NCBI GenBank assembly: GCA_014607495.2
Contig: CP053170.1
Location: 5,890,001-5,954,000 of the forward strand
Reading direction: 5' to 3'
Length of the DNA: 64,000 nucleotides
Origin: Carposina sasakii
Lineage: Eukaryota; Arthropoda; Insecta; Lepidoptera; Carposinidae
This document shows positions 57,947-64,000 of this stretch, piece after piece; the first letter of the stretch is position 1; each line of letters begins with the position of its first letter. A program made the position numbers and the translations under genes. The notes under the pieces were generated by a model. It saw only the letters and a list, made by a program, of their open reading frames with translations. It did not search any database and had not been told where the DNA came from.

Positions 57947-59060
57947 AGACTTTCTATTGTGCTAAGTATAAATTATTATGATTTTAAAAGTTCTGTGTCA
58001 AATAACGGTGGTGCCTACAATGTGATAGTGGCGCCGAAACAACGTTCACAACTTTCCTAGCGGATGCAGTTGTAAACTTTTGACAGTTCTTTTGAAATAA
58101 GATTTTTTGACAGTTTTATCTTTTTATGGAACCTTGGATTGACAAGTTGTCAAATATTTAATAGGAACGTGAAGTTGTTTCAGTGATGAGCGAAATGTTG
58201 GCGAATTGACTTAATGTTATTGGCGTAGGAGTTCAAAATGTCGAAAAATCTTTTGCCTGACTAGAGCAAGACTTGTAAACGACAATATATATGAATGTAA
58301 TATATATGTATGTTATATCGTGAATAAATCTCAATGCATAGATTTATATTATAATGAAGTGAATGCTGTAGATATTTTTTCTTATTTAGGTTTAAGGATT
58401 TACTAAATATGACGCGTAAAAAGCATTAGGTACTGCAAAAATAAATGTCATTTAGTTTTTGGATAAAATTCAGTGTATAAAAGTGTTAAGTGCCTAACTA
58501 AAAATGACCAGATATGGGTCTTTAAGATCTTAACTATATTTTACCTAGTTATATTTTTGTAAAAATGTCACTTAACATTTTCATACACATGCCGTTGTCA
58601 AATTAATTTAGACTATTTTTAGGCGAAGCAAAAACAAATCATCCGCGCCCTCTTAAGGTGTCGACTTGATCTCTATCTCAAAAGTAGCTAAAAAAAACTT
58701 TAAAGCCATTTATTTTGCAGAATTTGTTATAGAAGTGAATTAGCTTAGGATATCGTTGATTAGTGATAGTGTATATTAGTAAAGGCAGAGTTTTCAATAG
58801 CAATACTTCTAACGAATGAATAAATTGTTGTCGTTCTCTAAAACTTGATGAAGATAGAGATAGCATCAACTTTATCCTTCAAATAGATCTATCTGACCAT
58901 TGAAAAATCGGCCCTAAGATGTTTTTTTGTTTACCATATCTTCCAAAATTCTTTTTTCAATCAAGTAACGATTTACTCTCTACAATATGACTCTACAAAA
59001 AATTAATATGCCTACATCGAATGACGACAGGTTAATTTCAAGATAAACCCAAGATGTCAA
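57947..59060. other. TMEM165 3' flank
   Basis: 3' UTR followed by AT-rich DNA. Likely poly(A) signals are at 57942 and 58322. A decayed MITE of the 50681 family occupies about 58793-58920. No gene. Confidence 0.5.
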
Positions 59061-59269
59061 GATAAAGCCGAAAACTATAGGTAGATGTCAGCGATTTGCG
59101 GGGCGACGGCGGGAGCGAGCGCGGCTCGTTGCTCGGACGCCGCTTGCCGCGCCGCTGCCATCCAGTTCCCTTCAATAAGAATCTATTGTGTTTATCGTAC
59201 CGCTCCCGCTCCGCTGCCGCCGTCCGCGTCGCCCCGCTAATCGCAGACATCCAGTTTTCAGCCTTATCG
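59061..59269. mobile_element. GC-rich foldback element, ~209 bp
   Basis: Left arm 'gatgtcagcgatttgcgggg' and the complement of right arm 'ggatgtctgcgattagcggg', extending outward to 'gataaagccgaaaact'. The centre (59100-59230) is very rich in CG. The symmetry argues for a transposon, not a CpG-island promoter. Confidence 0.65.
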
Positions 59270-61170
59270 TACTTATTTTATTTTAAATTTTAACTGCTAT
59301 CTATCTTATACTAGTAGCCTCTGTGCGTATCTGGAAACAGCTCACAGCGCCACCTGCTGGGTCCGTTTAAAATTTAACCTTTCCTGGACTCGCTTGAATA
59401 CATACAGAAAATTTCATTAAAATAGGTCGAGTGAGATGTATTTTTTCTACAATTAGCTAGGCAAACATTTGACCGCCATCGTGCCTTATGTGCGTGCGTG
59501 CGCGCAACGAGCGCTCGGCGTGCTCCCGCACCCCGCACTTCGCCTAAGAAGCACACACACACACACTCAATTATCGCGATCGTGCGGCTTCGGCTTTGCC
59601 TTTACGTAATCAGAAGGCCGTTCTGTTCTCTCTCCGGCCACATGGACCGATGACTTAAAAAGACAAAAACGGGAGATCGAGCCATGTGGCGTACTCCGGG
59701 GGAGGCCTACGTCCAGCAGTGGACTGCAATAGGCTGACGATGACGACCCGTTCTGTTATGCCCTGTAGATAAAATATATATTATACCTACTTACTCAGTT
59801 TATTTTTATCGTTTCTCAATAGGCGAGTATTTGTATAGTTTGTAGGTATTTTGATCAGTCAGAACAAACGTAATGGCAATGGTGTAAGTGCCTTGGTCGA
59901 TGTTTTAGAAATTTAGGTAAAACTTTGTATGTGTTTGTCACTGTGGAGTCGTATAGTTTTCATTGTAATAGGTATGTAAAAAAAAAAAACTTTTTCTGAA
60001 AATCATCAGTAAATTGTATCTATTTAATTTTTAATGTGACAATATGGTTGATTCTGACCGTCAAACTTAAACGTAAACCTAACCTTAGTCTGGTCTGTCT
60101 CTCTCCGTTCTTAACATAAATAGCTGAGAGAGAAAGGGACAGGTAGGACTAATTATACGTTTAGGTATACGTGTGACAGTCAGAATCGACAATGATAATA
60201 AAACTAGAAAATTTCTTGCCGACCTAGAATATAAAAACATATGTACTTAGGTACTTCCTTTTTGTGGTAACAAGCTATGTAGACAATGTGCTTACTTAAG
60301 ACCTGTTGTTTGATCAGTAGGCTTACTAGGCTTACTATCTACCTAAAAATATGTCATATTATATTCAAATGTATCAGGCGTTACTATGCGTTATTAAATA
60401 CGTTAGTCAAACTATAAAACATCGATTAAAATTTTTTTAATTGTAGTGTGTACAGGAAAGGGAAAAGAGAGGGCAACATTGTCTTTCGCACTATTGAAAT
60501 AAACATGTATAATGTAATGAGTTCAATAGGTGTATATACATACTTCGGTCATGTTTTATCACTTCATAGTTTTGGGTAAATACAAGGCGAGACGTAACCA
60601 CAAAAGTCATATTATCTATGAGATTATTAAGATTCGATGAAACCTACTTAGCTAAATTATAAAATTTATATTTTTATACTTTCTAATTATTGTGTTAGAC
60701 GTGTATGAGATTTGTTATCTCTTTTAACTTGGTAGTATATTAAAGTATTTATGAGATTATTGTGGATATGAAATTTGTATTGTTTTTTTTTTTAAATTTA
60801 GCTCTCATGTTTGGACTATTTGGACTATCCAAACATATATAATTTTAACCGATTTCAAAAAGGAGGTTTCTCAATTTAACAGTATAATATTTTTACATTG
60901 GAAACTGGGATGCAACAACAAACAGTTTAGTTTCTGCGTAACAGATAAAATAGATATAGTTAATTTTCAATTTTTTTACACATATAATATAACTATACAA
61001 GAGACAATAATACCTACACAAAAGCAAGTCTATTATCCTCAAAGAGGTTGGATAAAAATGTGCAAAAACTACGCACCTAATTTTTAACAGTCAGTCTACT
61101 TGTTTACTAGCAAGTATAATAAATTATGAAAGATTAGCTTCGTCCGCGTGGACTTTCTTCGTACTTCCAA
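59270..61170. other. Intergenic, repeat fragments only
   Basis: (CA)n at 59552-59568. A SINE/LINE tail at about 59690-59740 ('ggcctacgtccagcagtgga'). The rest is AT-rich with no ORF. Confidence 0.45.
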
Positions 61171-61175
61171 CTATA

Positions 61176-61439
61176 CAGGCTGTAACAAAAAGGGTGTGTT
61201 AAGCAAAAAGCTATGAATATAGCCCATTATAAAGAACCTATTCCCAAAATTTAAGACTCGAAATTATACGTTTAGGTATTTTTCAAGATTGTATGAACAT
61301 GCCTGACTTGTTTAGAAATTCTCCATACTAACTGGAAAAATAAATATTTCATTTCGAGTCTCAAATTTTGGGAATAGGTTCTCTATAGTGGGCTATATTC
61401 ATAGCTTTTCGCTTAACATACCCCTTTTGTTACATTCTG
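61176..61439. mobile_element. TA-flanked foldback MITE with ~90-bp arms, 264 bp
   Basis: Ends caggctgtaacaaaaagggt and (inverted) cagaatgtaacaaaaggggt. Arm similarity continues through 'aaaagctatgaatatagccc' and 'cctattcccaaaattt'. TA at 61174-61175 and 61440-61441. Confidence 0.85.
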
Positions 61440-61441
61440 TA

Positions 61442-62650
61442 TATATGTATGAAAAATTTCAAGAAGATTGGTGAACGGCCAATTTCAATACGAGAGATCA
61501 AAGAGAATCTCGGATATGCAAAAAATCGGTCAAGATCAGTAATAAAAATTGTCTGTAAGTAAACAAAGCGTGATTACTCGTACATCATATTTATTTATGT
61601 AGTTGAGATTTACCGTGCGCCCGGTTTTGTAACTTCTGCAATTCCATTCATAAAGTATAATAAACTAAGTATTTAGATATGTAAGTATATGTTATTCTAT
61701 GCACATGCATTTATTTGGATATAATTACATCTTCATCGTTCAAACCTTAACGTTTTCTTATTTTTATGATACCGGGTGGTTCGACCAGAGTTGAATTTAT
61801 TCTCTAGTACCTATTTGCAGCAATTGTTTGAATTCAGATAACTCAGTTCTTTTTTTTTTATAAACTAAAAAGATAAGGTGTCACTGGCATAAATCTAAAT
61901 ACTTAATAAGATTAAGGTCTTAGAACAAATGAGTCTTTTATTATATAAATTAATAATAATTACTGAACTATTGAAATTTGGTCGGATCCATTTGAAGTTA
62001 AACTAAAGTTTATAAAAGTTGATTTAATAGTACATTATGAGTATTATGACAGAATTGAGCTAAGTTGGTAATTACGCACAAGGCTTGGTTGTAAGTACTA
62101 GCCGGAGCTGCGGAGGCGTGTAAAATCCGAGTGCGTAATTAGTAATTACCAAAGCTCACGTGTGTCATACGGTATTTTTAACATTTCTCGTGAATAAAGA
62201 ATAAACACCGTAAATAGTTTTACGAATATGTCGAGAAAAATCATAAATCCCGCAAAATCTCTAGTAGACTAAGTTATTTTTTTATCTTACTCAATGGTTT
62301 TACCCCTGTAGATGTTATACTAACGATAAGATAAACAAGTTGACTTTTCTTTAAGACAATGACAACCCATTTTTAAATAAATACATAGATAAATTAGAAA
62401 ACGTAAATCTACTCGGTATTTCCCTTTATTCCCGGTCGTCCCCACTGGGTATGAGTGGAAAAAAAGTTTCGTTCGTCCCCAGTGGTGACCATTGGAACTT
62501 TTTATTTCCCACTTGACAGATCCTAACGAGCAAATAAAGTGATATAACTATAAAAAAATGACATAAAGGTACCTTCAGTTAGCTTATCTGAAGGATCCAG
62601 TTTATTATTTATCTTATAAAATTATTTGTAAAGAAAATGGAAAAAATTCT
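61442..62650. other. No recognised gene
   Basis: AT-rich. The repeat word 'caatacgagagatcaaagag' (61477) is shared with 46.99-47.11 and 54.13 kb. No ORF above 60 codons. Confidence 0.4.
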
Positions 62651-62725
62651 TCACCCGAGTGGGAATCGAACCCACGACACCACTGCAAACCGTGCCAGCC
62701 GCTATAACCACTAATCCACCGGGTC
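62651..62725 (-). mobile_element. tRNA-derived SINE head or tRNA-like pseudogene
   Basis: On the minus strand it has a D-arm-like A box 'ggattagtggttatagc' and a perfect B box 'gggttcgattccc', with T-stem gtggg/cccac. About six bases at the two ends can pair like an acceptor stem. The anticodon arm does not fold cleanly, so I favour a SINE head over a functional tRNA. Confidence 0.65.
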
Positions 62726-62799
62726 AATTATTTATTTATCTATTTATTTATTATTCTTTAAACATTGTAAAACTTAAAATTAGGTACAACGTCCCACTA

Positions 62800-62875
62800 A
62801 ACGTAGACAAAGACAGCATCAACTTTATCCTTCAGATAGATAGACTATCTGACCATTGGAAAAATCGGCCTTTAT
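62800..62875. mobile_element. Truncated MITE of the 50681 family
   Basis: 'agcatcaactttatccttca' and 'ccattggaaaaatcggcct' match the decayed copy at 58793-58920. Left end missing. Confidence 0.55.
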
Positions 62876-63160
62876 TCGAATACCTACCTAAATAAAATGA
62901 CCACGCCATTTTAGAACAAACTTATTTATAATATTATATAGATTAAAGTGTAAAACCGACATAAACTTTTCAAATCTTCTACAAATCTAGTAGTAGAAGT
63001 AAAAACAATTTAATTTAATGTATCGAGAAAACATTACCGAATAGCTTTGCTTATAAATGTTGAATTTGTAATAAAAGTATTATTTTTTATGTAAAAAAAA
63101 AACAAAATTAAAAATTGAAAATATGTACCCTGTGATTGTTTTATTTAAACCGCCATGCAT
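62876..63160. other. No recognised feature
   Basis: AT-rich sequence. Confidence 0.35.
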
Positions 63161-63165
63161 CCTTT

Positions 63166-63433
63166 GACTCAATTTACATCGCCGTGGAATGGAACGGAAG
63201 CGAATTTTTGCAACGAAATCGTATATAGCATGATGAACTTTATATCATCAGCGTCAATTTTCAAATTCCGTTACGTCAAATCATCGGAGAGTTCTCGAGA
63301 ATGCGCGAGGAATCCGCGGAAGACGCGCGACTTTTTTTTAGGCTCGTAGTTTGTTTGTACACCTGACATACAGTTCATTATGCGATGTACAAAAACTTCC
63401 ATTCCGTTCCATTCCGCGGGGTGTAAATTGAGC
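63166..63433. mobile_element. MITE, ~268 bp
   Basis: Ends gactcaatttacatcgccgt and (inverted) ggctcaatttacaccccgcg, both followed by 'ggaatggaacgg' within about 35 bp. Target duplication unclear. Confidence 0.65.
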
Positions 63434-64000
63434 CTTAACCTACATACTCGTACTGTTTGAGTTACTGCAAGTTATGCTGTCTTTATAAGTACCCAAGTAA
63501 GCATATAAAAACTTTGTAGAACATAGGCATATCCCACTGGCATATCCACCTGATTTCATTTTTCTATGCTTGTATCAAAGCCTTTACTATAAAACTAGTA
63601 TTCTGAATATTGTTAGGGATTGGGGTGTTACGGACGGTTTGCAATCTCTTCATTAAGTACAGAATTCAATTAATAAATTATATGAATAAAAAAATTAAGG
63701 GTACGAGTAGAAGGTTATTAGGTTAGGAAGCTATATTAATTAGAATTAAAAAGTGCGTGAAGTTATAACCTACTGTGGGAGAGAGAAGCGACCCATATAC
63801 AAAGCCACGCCCCTTGTGCATCTTGTGTCCTTTTTCCTCTCGATATCTGCGCACGCGATTACTGACACCTCTTGCAACCTTATGCCATCCTGGTACTCGT
63901 ACTTTGTGGGCATTCCTTTACTAAAATCGCAATTTCTGCGTACGCAACTTTTTGAGTTGTTTGCCTGTTAAACGCGAGCAAGAATCAATTAATTTTATTT
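63434..64000. other. No recognised gene at window end
   Basis: A + strand frame at 63753-63971 (72 codons) shows no known feature. Nothing else stands out. Confidence 0.35.

Noticed and set aside
59094..59252. CpG-island promoter
   Set aside because: The GC-rich block is symmetrical and bounded by inverted arms, typical of a foldback element, with no gene next to it.
62651..62725. Functional tRNA gene
   Set aside because: A and B boxes are good but the anticodon arm does not fold and the sequence continues like a SINE head.

Overview
This 64 kb window is eukaryotic and most likely from the nuclear genome of a moth or butterfly. The genes have many introns with GT/AG borders and the background is AT-rich. 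Several repeat types are ones I associate with Lepidoptera: small Helitrons ending CTAG, RTE-type LINE 3' ends with a 'cagtggac' tail, and many TA- or 8-bp-TSD MITEs. Gene names rest on remembered family motifs and on exon phases checked by hand; no search was run.

Left to right, the host genes are as follows. (1) An ADAM10-like metalloprotease on + (2124-7940; its 5' exons were not found). (2) JMJD7 on - (8344-10524), convergent with the ADAM gene. (3) About 16 kb of transposons (10.7-26.35 kb). (4) A PPP1R42-like leucine-rich-repeat gene on - (26486-29277). (5) Single-coding-exon SF3B5 on + (30261-30518). (6) EXOSC6/MTR3 on - (30729-32364), convergent with SF3B5. (7) TMEM165 (UPF0016 family) on + (34533-57946), whose first intron is 18.1 kb and full of transposons. 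From 57.95 kb to the end I see no gene, only repeats and unassigned AT-rich DNA. The genes serve unrelated housekeeping roles (splicing, RNA decay, Golgi ion transport, protein hydroxylation, PP1 targeting, shedding) and do not form a pathway.

The most striking structure is a four-layer nest of mobile DNA. A DDE transposase gene of uncertain superfamily (14459-16866) lies between inverted terminal sequences near 12.98-13.16 kb and 25.75-26.35 kb. Inside it sits a mariner-type element with an apparent DD41D spacing (17273-25267, TA target site). Its transposase ORF is split by an apparently complete Transib/RAG1-like transposon (20577-24491) with CACGGTG-starting ~360-bp TIRs and a 5-bp TGCCG duplication. 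That in turn carries a 256-bp SINE-like retroposon with a 13-bp duplication (23749-24004).

Other points of interest are an apparently intact DD34D mariner (44834-46130), a Helitron carrying six copies of a ~125-bp repeat, a GC-AG intron splitting the zinc-site glycine codon of the ADAM gene, a hAT element 88 bp upstream of the EXOSC6 start codon, and an orphan first exon at 40116-40238.
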